A DNA stretch of 64,000 bases from Muricea muricata (Eukaryota > Cnidaria > Anthozoa > Malacalcyonacea > Plexauridae). The notes under the pieces are model-generated. The model was not told the origin of the DNA and did no database searches. It saw only the letters and a program-made list of their open reading frames with translations. Where the stretch lies: the NCBI GenBank assembly GCA_963855995.1, contig OY979716.1:38796624-38860623 (forward strand). The letters run 5' to 3'. Position 1 is the first letter of the stretch. Each line of letters begins with the position of its first letter. A program made the position numbers and the translations under genes. This document shows, piece after piece, positions 1 through 11,944 of the stretch.

Positions 1-1471
<1,471 letters not shown>

Positions 1472-1935
1472 TCAGTCTTCTGACATATCTTCCGGAGATG
1501 TATCCAAGTTCATTTGTAAGGGCCGAATATATAATAGCGCCTGTCCAAGACCCGATGACTCTCTTAGATATTTTACAGAATAACCACATGCTGGTTGACG
1601 AAGGACTACCAAACTACCTGATGAGCTGCGCCTCAGCCATTCAAATCCACCGCCTAATGTTAGCTTGGGAAATACCTCCTCCAATTTCTTCTTAAATTCT
1701 ATAGCATTAGAATTAGCATCGAATTTTATCTTACTTCTTCCCAAACCCGCGAGTTGCAGTGTTTCCTTTCGTTCCCGTGTTGGAGTCGCATTTTCGTCAA
1801 CATTTCCCAAACAAAACACTTCATGAGTCCAAGTTTCTTTTGGCCTGGTATTCTCTCTTCCCTTTCTTTGGCACACTCTCTTTGGAGGAGGTCTGTATTG
1901 GGTATCTCGAGGCGTAGGCCTGGCGAATATCGCTC
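1472..1935 (-). pseudogene. Downstream exon of a multicopy cnidarian/sponge gene (N-terminal region of HECT-like family)
   Basis: The open frame reads through 1876 and extends upstream on the minus strand to about 1935, where the Penelope-like element begins. Recognisable blocks are ETWTHEVFCL, LQLAGLGRSKIKF, FPKLTLGGGFEWLR and GLGQALLYIRPLQMNLD. In cnidarian and sponge proteins I recall these blocks lie N-terminal to a HECT ubiquitin-ligase domain (annotated G2/M phase-specific E3 ligase-like). No HECT domain is present in the window, so the E3 role is only a family inference. The matching first exon is at 3220-3493, on the far side of the inserted element. The gene is therefore either interrupted in its coding region or carries the insertion in an intron. 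Confidence 0.55.
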
Positions 1936-3175
1936 TTATTCGCCAATATTTTCATGTCCTTCCATGAACAAAAATGGTTAAACAACTGCCCTTCTTCCTT
2001 CAAACCTCTACTCTACAGACGCTATGTTGATGACTGCTTCCTTCTTTTCCGCTCCTCAGACCACGTACCATTTTTTCTCGACTACCTTAACCAACAACAC
2101 GCCAATATAACCTTTACCACTGAGACCGAACGCGATGGGAAACTACCGTTTCTCGATATTGACATATTTCGTTCCGACAGAAAGTTCGCTACATCTGTTT
2201 ACCGCAAACCTACGTTTACTGGTTTATTCACCAACTTTAGCAGTTTTATTCCTCTTGCCTACAAACAGAACTTAGTTTCTTGTTTGATTCATCGCATTTT
2301 CAACCTTTGTTCTAGCTATGAAAATTTTCATACACAGCTTGAAGTTGTCAGAAAGTTATTTAACTCGAATGGTTTTCCCTGTCACATGTTCGACCGCATT
2401 GTTCGCCGCTTCCTCGAGCACACCTTTGACCCTAGACCACCTGTTCTGACCGCCTCTAAGAAAATAATCTATTTTTGCCTCCCATTCACAGGGATACATT
2501 CTCTACAGATACGCACTCAAATCAACCGACTCTGCAACGCTGCTTTTCCTCATCTTGGCATTAGATTCGTCTTTCGTTCTTCCAGACGAATCTCTTCCTT
2601 TTTTCCCTTCAAGGATAAAGTTCCCAAATACTTGAGATCCAGTGTGGTATACTTATTCAAGTGTCGATGCTGTTCCGCGTCGTATGTGGGTCAAACCACG
2701 CGCCATCTACACACTAGGATATCTGAACATCTGGGTATCTCTCCAATCATGGGAAAACATTCAACCAACCCAGCTATGTCTAGTATTCTGTCCCATATAA
2801 ACGCCTCTGGGCACCCTGCTAGCTTTGACGACTTTCAAATTCTTTCTTCCTCCTCAGACTCATACGAATTAATGATACACGAGAGTCTCCTCATTAATAA
2901 ATACAAACCTAATCTAAACGTTCAAGGCAACTCTATTCCTCTTAACCTCTTCTAATTTGTCGTTTATGTTGTGTGTGTTTGTAATGTCCTATCCACCTTC
3001 ACACGTCTATATCCTTAATTAACCCTTGTAATTTTACACCTTGTAAATATAACAACGCTATTAGCATAGATATATATTTAAACTTTGTATGTAATACTAT
3101 CCACTTGTCTGAAGATGTCTTAAGTTAAGACGAAACGTCACAATAAATAATTTCTATTTTAAATCTTGTTTTTAT
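1936..3175 (+). mobile_element. Penelope-like retroelement, 5'-truncated (RT plus GIY-YIG)
   Basis: The open frame 1954-2955 encodes the C-terminal half of a Penelope-like polyprotein. It starts just before the reverse-transcriptase catalytic box (RYVDDCFLLF, about residues 22-31) and runs through the LPFLDIDI and VYRKPTFTG blocks typical of these enzymes. It ends in a GIY-YIG endonuclease, with VVYLFKCRCCSASYVGQT near residue 230 and a later LINKYKPNLN block. In-frame reading continues upstream (FANIFMSFHE) to about 1936, then similarity is lost, so the N-terminal RT motifs are missing. The coding part that remains has no stop or frameshift, so the copy is fairly young. The 3' end carries a hammerhead-like motif and an A/T-rich tail. 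It cannot replicate by itself. Confidence 0.9.
3109..3139 (+). ncRNA. Hammerhead-ribozyme-like motif at Penelope 3' end
   Basis: The sequence shows CTGAAGA (fits the core CUGANGA), then a 6-bp stem GTCTTA/TAAGAC closed by a three-base loop, then CGAAAC followed by GTC. Hammerhead ribozymes are established components of Penelope-like elements and often have minimal stems that need dimers to cleave. One extra U lies between the core and stem II, and stem III (ACGT) is almost absent. Self-cleavage is therefore uncertain. Confidence 0.5.
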
Positions 3176-3219
3176 GGCCTTACTCAAAGCACTATGTTGG
3201 GCATTGATCTTTATAATAA

Positions 3220-3493
3220 GAATACTTCCATAAGGTGAAAAAAGTAACCGAAAGTTACGTAGAGCCTCGTTTGTGGTATCATTTGACGCATTATTAAAAT
3301 TACTCGAACAGGAACCACTAGACCGAGATGAACTCGCTGCAGGACAGTTAGCACTTGTTAAAACGGTCGAAGTGCTCGTATGATCGTTGGTTGGCCGAGT
3401 GTTTGGGGTTGTTGTATTTGTTTGGGAAAGAACATCTGCAGCTTCTTGAAGAAGTCTGACGGCACGATTCACATTTTCCGAATCGTCCGCCAT
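3220..3493 (-). CDS. First exon of the split HECT-family-like gene
   Basis: The exon begins with MADDSENVNRAVRLLQEAAD and continues through a Ser/Thr/Asn-rich linker to LRNFRLLFSPYG. This is the start pattern I remember for cnidarian and sponge members that carry the 1472-1935 blocks downstream. The frame stays open to 3125, but beyond about 3220 it runs into sequence that looks like the Penelope tail. The low-complexity linker and the short amphipathic N-terminal helix are visible; no catalytic domain is. The order and strand match the exon at 1472-1935, which supports one gene divided by the retroelement. Confidence 0.5.
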
Positions 3494-3787
3494 GTTGATT
3501 CAACGTTAAACAGGAAACTGGCGCAAAATGGTTCGCGATATTTCGCGACCACTTATCGTGATGCACACGCAATTACGCAAAGCCACGAGTATCAAAATTC
3601 GTGCACTGAGAGTCATGCATGTTACGTCAGCATAATGAAATACGAGCGTGAATAATAAAATATAAGGTGTAATAATACAATGCAAAACATAGCATAACGA
3701 AAAGCGTGATAAAATAACTAAATGCAATGTTGCATAACAGAATGCTCATTTCAATTGCAAAATATACATCTTGGATTATGAAGTAAA

Positions 3788-5003
3788 TCACCCCTCATAC
3801 ATAATGACTGCTGCAGACTTATCCTTAATGGAAACTAATGCACTCTCTACTAAGGTTTCTGCTACTTCATAATGTTTTGCCATTAAGTTCTGTTTCTCAC
3901 TCAATGCTGTCAGGGCTTTAAAGTGTGTTTGTACATCAACAGAACACAGCATATGTTGAATGACAGAACTTTTTAACTTGTGCCAGTAAGGACGATCATC
4001 GTCAATCAGTTTCTTTAATCTTCTCCTCACTAAGGTACGTTCCAGTACAGATACTTACAGTCTCTCGAAAGCTTCTTGGCAGCTTTTGCAGGAGTGAGTT
4101 GTGAAGCTTTATCTTTATACAAAGTGAAACATGTTTCACACCGAAAGATTGCACCAGAATTTTCTTCAAATTCATTTTAATCATCCTCAGTTAAGGGGTA
4201 AAGTTGTAAGCAATCAATTTCATTCACCAGTTCAACAAGGTTGTTCACCTTTTTCATTCTTTCATTTTAAGGTATGGCTCTTTCACACCCTGACTAAATT
4301 TTGATGGGGTGTGTGTTGATGTAGTTTCCGTTAAACCTACTAATTAAACCATAAAACATTATATTAGACTTTTCAAATTTAAATCTGCCAACAACACTAA
4401 GATATGTGTACACCAATGAAACACTTGTTTAGACTTTTTGTTGAAATACCGGTACTGAACTTCTTAAGCTTCTTCAGTAGAACAAGTGATAAAGATACTG
4501 TTAGAAACTCTTTTTATCATCAAAAGGTACTCCAACTGCAACATACCTTTAATTTCATTAGCTACTATCAATTGTCTTGCTCGATTACTGAAATAGACAG
4601 TAAGTAGTGAAAAAATGTAAAGGAGTTTACTCGAATTTAATTTCATTGCTTTCTTTCCACGAAAGGTTGGCAACAGTGCACTCCGGTCTATTTTAAAGAT
4701 GTAGTGATTTTCGCTATTACTTGCTGTTGTGGATCTACTTTCCTTGAGATTGTCTATTTTGTTGTCAAGTTTTTTTAACATTGAAACTACTGTTTCTTCG
4801 AATGACGGTTTTTCAACACTGACAAAATTCGTCATGTCTGTCTGAAGTGTTGCTGCCTTTGTTGTCATACTTTGGGTTCTGGACAATTCAACTTCAGGGT
4901 CATCACTATGATCACTACTATCACGATCATAATCCAATCTTAATATGTCATCTCTTGGTGTCCCTTCAGGACCAGGTGTTCTTACTTTATTTATTTGTGT
5001 CAC
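3788..5003 (-). CDS. Unrecognised multi-exon gene model
   Basis: Three minus-strand blocks look like exons. The first (about 5003-4630) is acidic, Ser-rich and coiled-coil-like (EETVVSMLKKLDNKIDNLKE), ending before a GTAAAC donor. The second (about 4190-4052) is a Lys/Leu-rich block ending at a GTAAGT donor. The third (about 4021-3791) is RRRLKKLIDDDRPYWHKLKS through SALVSIKDKSAAV and ends in a stop. I do not recognise the family. Composition resembles a nuclear or gag-like protein, but this is not evidence of function. The region could also be a decayed TE open frame. Confidence 0.35.
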
Positions 5004-5059
5004 TATGGCTGGAACGGATTATGCTTCTACAGGTCCAGACATTTTTTCCTTATAAGTTT

Positions 5060-5290
5060 AGGGACTGAGGTGTGGACAAGCAAAGAACGACCATTCAAGG
5101 TTGATGACAAAGTTTTGGTAGTTGAGTCAGGTGTTGCAAGAGGGAAATGGAATTTGGCGAGAGTGATTAAAGTTTATCCCGTTTTGGGCGGTGTTTTAAG
5201 GAACGTGAAGCTGAGAACAAAGACAGGAGAGTATAAATGGTCTGTGCGAAAGTGTTGTTTGATATTGGTTGTTCCTAATCGTGGCTGGAT
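5060..5290 (+). pseudogene. BEL/Pao retrotransposon integrase C-terminal domain (DUF5641-type) remnant
   Basis: The frame reads FKVDDKVLVVESGVARGKWN, then RVIKVYPVLGG, VRNVKLRTKTGEYKWSVRK and CCLIL. This is the order seen in the small beta-barrel domain after the integrase core of BEL/Pao elements (VxDxVLVxD..RGxWxLGRV..VxP..DG..R.V.VRT..G...RPVxKLxLL). Everything upstream of about 5060 is missing, so only the extreme C-terminus remains. No LTR is obvious on either side. It is a dead fragment. Confidence 0.7.
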
Positions 5291-5770
5291 GGTGTTTCGG
5301 ACAGTCTGCATGAACATTGAACTCTTTAATTTTTATGCTTTAGTAATTTTACCTTGATTTAATATGACTATAACTTGATTTAGTTATTTAGGTGTTGACA
5401 GATAGTAATTAATGACATAGATAGCAATAAGGACGTTTAGGAGCATTAGACATAAATTAACGAGTTTTTGTTGAGAGTACTGCGAGTGAACAGCTGAGAT
5501 TTAACAGCCGTAGGGATCCACTCTACAGGTACAGTGTATTGTGATCAATAGTTTGTATTAAGCCATTAGGATAGTTATGGATTTTTTAATTGTACATGTA
5601 ATACTTTGAATTGTAATCTGATCAGAATCTAGTCATTTCCTGTAGAATTTATACTCTATTATAAATTATGAAAAATCTCTATGGTCTGGGCGTGGTTCAA
5701 ACCTTGGCAACACTGTTGTTGCCTCAAAAGATTCCACCTGGACCAAGCATGTTTTTCTTTTTTGTTTAAA

Positions 5771-5935
5771 TCCAAAATGTAAAGGAAATTCACGGTCCAA
5801 GAACTATTAATGAAAAATTACAGTCGTGTTTGGCGAAATGTTTATAATACAGTATTATAAATACTTCGCCAAACACAAGTGTGATTTTTCATTAATACTT
5901 CGAGGGCAAGCGTAATTTCCTATTGATATCATTTT
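5771..5935. repeat. Long imperfect palindrome (MITE-like fold-back)
   Basis: The two arms share GTTTGGCGAA / TTCGCCAAAC and ATTAATGAAAAAT / ATTTTTCATTAAT, with a centre at the TATAATACAGTATTATA region near 5850. Weaker pairing (AGGAAATT / AATTTCCT) reaches the outer ends. There is no coding sequence. The structure fits a fold-back or MITE-type element. The rest of 5300-6220 has no gene that I can support. Confidence 0.7.
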
Positions 5936-6224
5936 GTCACCTAAGTTACGTCATTTACAATGATTGATTTTTGATATTAAATAAAATCAAATATACAATT
6001 CATTACAATTTATAATTTATCCCATACAAAAGTCACAAGCATTTGTAACATTAAAAGCACTTAGTTGGCTTTATTTTCAAACTTAAAACTGGTAAACAAG
6101 TCTGAAAAGTGTTATTTAAGAGAGTTATAAAACTCTCTTAAAAAGTCATAAAAGTGTCACTGTCACTGTCATAAAAGGGAAGAACTTGGTGTCGTTTAGT
6201 ACTTGAACAGAAGCTTCATTCGGA

Positions 6225-6458
6225 TTATCGATTGTCGAAATACAATGGGGACATTTGGATGTTGTTGTTCACCATTACATTGATTGTGGAGTTTTCCATG
6301 TTTTGAGCCAAATTGAGGACTGGAAAATGCTGTTCTGGAACTGTGATCGAGGGTGCAGATGTAGAAGGAAGGCTGTTGTTTCCATCTCGTATTTGGAGAA
6401 GACTATTCTGCGTTTCTCTGTCGCTGATTATACAGTGATATGCAAAAGTGTTGGACAT
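6225..6458 (-). CDS. Possible C-terminal exon, unrecognised
   Basis: A 77-codon open frame with a Ser/Asn-rich composition ends in ENMENSTINVMVNNN-type sequence. The tail weakly resembles the Asn-rich ends of Crypton-type recombinases such as the one at 58-59 kb. No catalytic block precedes it, so the resemblance may be chance. Treated as low confidence. Confidence 0.2.
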   Translation of the reverse strand: MSNTFAYHCIISDRETQNSLLQIRDGNNSLPSTSAPSITVPEQHFPVLNLAQNMENSTINVMVNNNIQMSPLYFDNR

Positions 6459-6600
6459 ATAGCAACTTTTTTAGTATTGAAGAGTTAATTTGTTATTTTT
6501 TAATATAACTATGTGTCGAGAGGAGTAAATGGCCAAAAAGCTATGTATAACAAGAAATTTCGAAAAGATTTTTGACAATGTTTACAATGACAAAAAATTA

Positions 6601-7680
6601 CAAAAAGCATCACTCAAAAGTATTGGTTGCACAATAAAAGACAACGTTTAATATTTAGTTGCAACTCCATTGTTTGCTATAATGGCAGTTAACTGATTGC
6701 AATAGTTTGAAGTAAGCTTCTTGCAGAAGTCACTATCCATTTTCTTCCACTCTTGTTGACAGATTGTCTTAAGTTCGCACGAGTTTTGTGGATTTCTCTT
6801 GTTGACTTTAATTTTCAATTCTTTCCAAAGGTTTTCAATTGGGTAAAGATCGGGCGTACTGCGTTTTTTGAAGCATATGCAGTGCATTTCTTTCTCCAAA
6901 CATGCCTTGAGCTGTTTCCACCAAAGAGTTCCAATTTTGTCTCGTTAGACCACAATATCTTATCCCAGAAGTGAGCTGGCTTCTGGAGATGTTAACTGGC
7001 AAATTTTTGACGAGCAATTACGTGCCTGGTCTTCAGGAGAGGGGTCTGGTCTTCTGCAGAGAACGAGAATATATTCCTACTCGATGAAGTGCCCAACCAA
7101 TGGTATCTTGACTAATGTGCGTGTTAGCTGCTTGCAAATCCCTTTGAAGTTCTGCTTGTGTTGTAAATGGCTTTTGCATCACTTTTCGAGTAATCAGCCG
7201 CTCTGTGCATTCACCTAGCTTCCGAGGACGTCCTTTTCACGGTAGATTGGTAATGGTGCTATACCTTTCTACCTTTGAATGATGGCTCTGATTGTACTAA
7301 CATGGATGTTGTACCTGCTCAAGATCTTCCGATAACCGATTCCTCGACTGTGTTCATCAACTATCAGCCTACACATCTGTTGTGATAGCTCCTTTGTCTT
7401 CCCATGGTGTGATTTTCTACAACTCATCTTTAACTTTGTCTTCACATGGTGTGAATTTCAACAACTGGATCGTGCATGTTATGTACCATTGCTGGCATTG
7501 CGTGGCAAGATCTGATTGGTTGCATGAAGCTTGATGTGGCGAGATCACATTGGTTGTATGAAACTTGATGTGGCAAGATCTGATTAGTTGACTGACTGGT
7601 TGTATGGAGATTAAAGTTCTTTCTCTGCATTATGTACGCTTTTACCAATGTGTCCAATACTTTTGAGCGGTGTCTTTTTG
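6601..7680 (-). mobile_element. Tc1/mariner element, decayed
   Basis: Terminal inverted repeats are visible: CAAAAAGCATCACTCAAAAG at the left, and the complement of CTTTTGAGCGGTGTCTTTTTG at the right. On the minus strand the transposase C-terminus is clear (STPDLYPIENLWKELKIKVN, then IANNGVATKY). This block contains the third catalytic acid region of Tc1-type DDE enzymes. Upstream pieces near 6835-7017, and N-terminal HTH-like pieces near 7250-7440 (SRGIGYRKI), lie in other frames. The gene therefore has several frameshifts and stops. Length about 1.08 kb is normal for the family. It is inactive. Confidence 0.85.
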
Positions 7681-7829
7681 GATATTTTTCAATAAAATAC
7701 ATTCCCTCAGTATCTTGCTATACGTAAAATTTTCTTGCAGTTACTATATCCAAATAACAAATAAAATTTTAAAGAAACCACTTGAACTCTTCAATACACA
7801 AAAAATGTTATGTGTCCAATACGATGCGC

Positions 7830-8340
7830 CATATCTCGTGCTATTAAGACAAGAATGCTGTCAAGAAAGCAGTACTCCTGCAAGAAACTTCAATAGCCAG
7901 AGAACATTTTGATGAGGACAATATTTTGTACACACAACTCTTCATCGATTATTTGAGTACGAAAAATCCCCATCCTATAAAATTTTTTGATGAAAGTGGG
8001 CTAAAGTTGCCAAATGTGGGGACAAGACTTTATGGGCATTCTCCAATTGGGACCAGATTCGTAGAGTTGGTTTAAAAACGTGAGTATTGAAACATGACTT
8101 TAAAAATTTACTCGTATCATTGAACGGTCCAGAGTATTTTCATTTGGTCGATGGAGCAACAAATACAGTGCAACTTTTAAACTTTTTCTCAGAGGCTACA
8201 GACGTGGTAAACGTTTTTACAGGAAGGCCTGCTCTTGATGATGACCTGTTATCCCTTCTTAATGAAAATTTAAAATTAGCAACTGCAGAAGCTATCGAAA
8301 CAATAACATCAAAAGACGTGAAGGCTTTTCTACACGTACC
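7830..8340 (+). pseudogene. DDE transposase relic with internal deletion (IS630/Tc1-like animal family)
   Basis: The translation gives FDEDNILYTQLFIDYLS, FFDESGLKLPNVGTRLYGHS, then after a frame change LVSLNGPEYFHLVDGATNTV and FFSEATDVVNVFTGRPAL. The FFDES block is the expected second acid region of a DDE_3-like transposase seen in many cnidarian repeats. Immediately after GRPAL the protein jumps to a C-terminal-like tail (LKLATAEAIETITSKDVKAF). The central part, with the expected IMDN block and last catalytic Glu, is therefore deleted. It cannot be active. Confidence 0.6.
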
Positions 8341-8400
8341 TTTTACTTGTTTGTGTAATTGTGTAATATGGTTTTTACCACTTCAACATGCATGTTGTTA

Positions 8401-9296
8401 AAATATATTTAGATATATAATAGTAATAACATATAGCTACATAGTATAAACTTTTATTATGTATGAACACAACTTGAAAACCTTACAATGTTTTTGTTTG
8501 CACATGTATAAGTATCAAAACATAAATGAAATTTCAAAATTCAAAGCATGTTATATAGGTAAAAATACAAAAACGAATTGGTAATGCATTTGGCGCTTTC
8601 TCGATATCTAAACAAAACCTTATTTTGTTCTCGTATATTGTAAAAGATGCCTGTATTTGCTGCAGTATATTTTTTAATTGAAATAATCAGAGATAATGCA
8701 AAACAACTATGCACAAATGTATTACCTTCGCCTTTTGTGTTTTGACAATAAACAAGTCAAAGTACAGTATTGTTCAAGTTCATATTTTTAAAATTTTACT
8801 ATTTTTTGTGGGGTCGGTTGTAAAAAAGATGGATAGTGCTATCGTAGTGAGACTAAGCAATGTCCAGGTAAAGCTCTATAACAATTTTAATCACAATATC
8901 AAGAAAGTATTGTTGTTTTTAACATATTCCAACATATTACAGCAGTTAATATCTGACAGTTTTGGCTCACTGCGGAGTGAACCGGTATATTGTAAATGCC
9001 CACCGCACATTTTTTGATTGGAGTGAAAATTAATCCGGTATGAAAAGTAAACCAGCATAGTGTAAATAGGGCCTAAAATGCTAAACACTAGAGATTTGAC
9101 CATTTGACCGCTGCATATACACTAAAACATTACAAACTGTTTACATATAGAAACTGATACAGTATCACAGAAACTGCTACATGCGAATAAGCAATATCAG
9201 CGAATCTCAACTCAAAAGGATTGTTGTTTAGTTAACTTTATTTTTAAAATCTCAAACTTGGGATGAGTTTTTATTCTTTAATTTTTGTGAGTATTA
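8401..9296. other. No gene recognised; possible small repeat remnant
   Basis: AT-rich sequence with short open frames only. Around 8950-9075, GAACCGGTATATTGTAAATG is echoed by a weaker copy (AATCCGGTATG...GTGTAAAT) in the same orientation. This suggests a degenerate short repeat. I see no exon here. Confidence 0.5.
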
Positions 9297-10734
9297 TTAC
9301 CGTAGAAGAGAAAGGAGAATACTCGCTGCCTCTGTTGTGTCGTTGTCGGTTGTACTGTCACATTGACTGTCATCAGATGCTAAAATCTTTTGAAGTGCCA
9401 TAATAACAGTTGCATTTTCACTGAGTTCGGATTCTTTTGACTTGTGTGAGTTGCAAGCAGCATTTCTTGAGAGATCGTCTGAACATGAAGACAATGTCTG
9501 GGCTGGTGTGTTTGGTTCTCATTTTTTGAAAGAGCATGGCTTTCGATCAATGCTGTTTGGAACTGTGCCTCTTTCTCCTCTTCAGACAAAGGCTTAAATT
9601 GATAGCACAAACTTGACACATATTGCTGGTATTTGCTGCACAAGTTGCTCTAGTTGAAGAGAAGATGTAGGAAATTCAACACCATATTTCTCTAGGACAG
9701 GTTTTGCAGGATTTTCAGCATGCCTTTGATTTGATTGAACCTCAAACGGTTTTAATAATCACACAGAATCACGACTATTTAACGCTTTTTGTAAAACAGT
9801 TTTCATGTCCCTTTTTGCCAGAATTTTACCATTGAACTCCCTTCTACAATACTGTTCAACTGCGTAAACATGTTTGTGTAATAATGTCCAGTTTCTGTGT
9901 CCAAAATAAGTGTACTCGTCACCATTAATGTGCATCAATTCAGATTCAATTCACTTGGAAAGATTTTGTTGCAATGAATTGGACGCAGCCTTTTTGTTAT
10001 CAAGTTCAGCTTTAAGTTGTTTTATTTAGCTTCCTTTCTTCGTATATTATTGCTCAATTCTTTTACATTAAGTTTACCAACATGTAGCTTTTCCTCACTG
10101 CAGGAAAATACAGATTGACAGTGTCCGTAAGCACAATTTCGCGCAGTGTGCCCGAGTTGTAGATGACATTTTCTGCACAAATTGCCTTCAGGTGGATCAC
10201 CTTTAACCATTTGTAGTCGGTTGGTTATCTCATTGCATTTATCAAGAAGCGAATGTAGAGCTTGCTCTTCATTTACAATGGTGAGTTCAGACTTCAATAT
10301 ATCGGTCCAGTGCTGTTTTGGGGGATATTTCTGGCGATTCTCCTGTACCTTGACCATGCGAGCTGTTACTGAAGACAAGACTACAGTTGAAAAAGGCGTT
10401 TTGTAGTCAAATCGGCCACGTTTTTTAGCGGGTGATATATTACTAGGACCAGGAAACAGTTCTTTCATTCCAAAAGACAACGAATGGGTAATATTATCAA
10501 CATCTGTGCTTGTTTTATGGAGAGCGGGTGTTGCTGCTGTCTTGTGCTGCACTGCTTGGAGACGTGCACTCTAATACTTTCAACTTTAGCCGTTTTATAT
10601 CGGCGCTCGCTATCTTTCGGGAAGACTTTACTGCTATAGACAAGCTATTATCATCTCTTGCCAACAAAACAAGATCCCTTTCATCGTTTTCGTACGGAAA
10701 ACAACTTGCAGAAATATTGACATTTTTTACATGA
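9297..10734 (-). pseudogene. Zinc-knuckle protein of a multicopy invertebrate family, decayed
   Basis: The likely start block is about 10734-10560: KNVNISASCFPYENDERDLV, then DIKRLKLKVL. The frame then shifts to 10552-10022, which holds a Ser/Pro linker, a helical segment (ALHSLLDKCNEITNRLQMVK) and a zinc knuckle-like CRKCHLQLGHTARNCAYGHC near residue 131. The protein continues as broken pieces (DEYTYFGHRNWTLLHKHVYA near 9900, then the 9494-9297 tail). The Cys/His spacing suggests nucleic-acid binding, as in gag or TE accessory proteins. I recall related proteins in Hydra and anemone genomes but no proven function. At least three frame changes make it a pseudogene. Confidence 0.5.
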
Positions 10735-10819
10735 GAATGGATTAAAGAAAGCATTTCGTGTGATAATCTAAAAGGAAATTATAAAGTTCATCTTTCCAAT
10801 TCTTACCATGGGAGTGGGC

Positions 10820-11940
10820 AATCAGACATCTTTTTCAATTGTTCTCATGAACTGTTCCACACGTGAATTAGCCTGCAGCCAATATTGTGTGATCTGGTGG
10901 TGCTTAATGCCATTTTCTTCTAGATAGCTATGGAATTCATGTCTGTTAAAAGGTGGACCATTATCAGTAACAATTTCCTTTTGAAATCTGTGAACTGAAA
11001 ATATTTTCTGCATCTTTCCAATAGTGACAGGCACTGCGATTGATCAGATAATTTTGATGTCTGGAAACTGAGTGCTTATTGATTACAACTAAAAGGTATT
11101 CCCCACTGGGAAAAGGTCAACATGGCATGAATCACTTGCCATGGTTTGGGCAGCATGGCAGCAGTCATTCTCAACGGTTCAACTGTTTTAAAAGTATTTG
11201 CAGCTTGGCATTGCAAGCAATGAGTGTTTTTATCTGACGATCTATTGCCGGCCACCAAACCTTTGTACGAAGCAAAGCTTTGGTTTTCACGATCCCGTGA
11301 TGTTGAGAATGAGCAGTATTTAAGGTTGAGGCTCTTAATTTCGAAGGTTCTTATTTCGAACATTATGGAGGCTCTAGGCATAAGTCGGTTACAATGTAGG
11401 ACAAGCCCATCCCCAGAAATCAGGAGACCGCTATATGGCGTAAAATTGACACAATTTTAATTGTTATCGTTGATACTTCCTCCTATTAATTTTTCTTGCC
11501 CATTGTTTGTTCTAATAGCATCTTTAATTTTCTGCATGCTCATCAACTTAGGCACCAAGTGACCCACTAAGAAATTTATATAGTCTTCAGCAATGCTGTT
11601 CATTTCAAAAATTAACAAAGGTTTACATGATAAAACATCATCTGGATTCGTTTTCCCTGGTCGATGTCACAGTTTAAACTGATGTTGCTGCAACCTCAAA
11701 GCCCATTGCTAAATATGTGCTGATGGCTTTGTTTTTAGGTTATATATGACTTCTAGCAGTTTGTAATCTGTCTAACTCAAATTCGATACCAATAAGATAC
11801 CTACGAAACTTTTCACAGGAAAGCACCACTCCCGCCACCTCTTTTTCAGTTTGTGAGTACCATTCTACTTTACTGAGGCTACGACTTGCATATGTGACAA
11901 TCCTTTTGTAATTGTTACTATCAAACTGTGATAAGATCTA
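10820..11940 (-). mobile_element. Ty3/Gypsy retrotransposon fragment (RNase H to integrase)
   Basis: On the minus strand the order is RNase H (VTYASRSLSKVEWYSQTEKE near 11860), then a linker with FTPYSGLLISGDGLVLHCNR. Next comes a degraded zinc-binding part of integrase and finally the integrase core (EIVTDNGPPFNRHEFHSYLE, 10990-10920, then THQITQYWLQANSRVEQF-like sequence). The DNGPPF block contains the second catalytic Asp and VEQF lies at the catalytic Glu region. The arrangement fits the K02A2.6-like Gypsy group common in marine invertebrates. Frames change several times, and protease, most of RT and both LTRs are absent. Confidence 0.8.
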
Positions 11941-11944
11941 TTTA

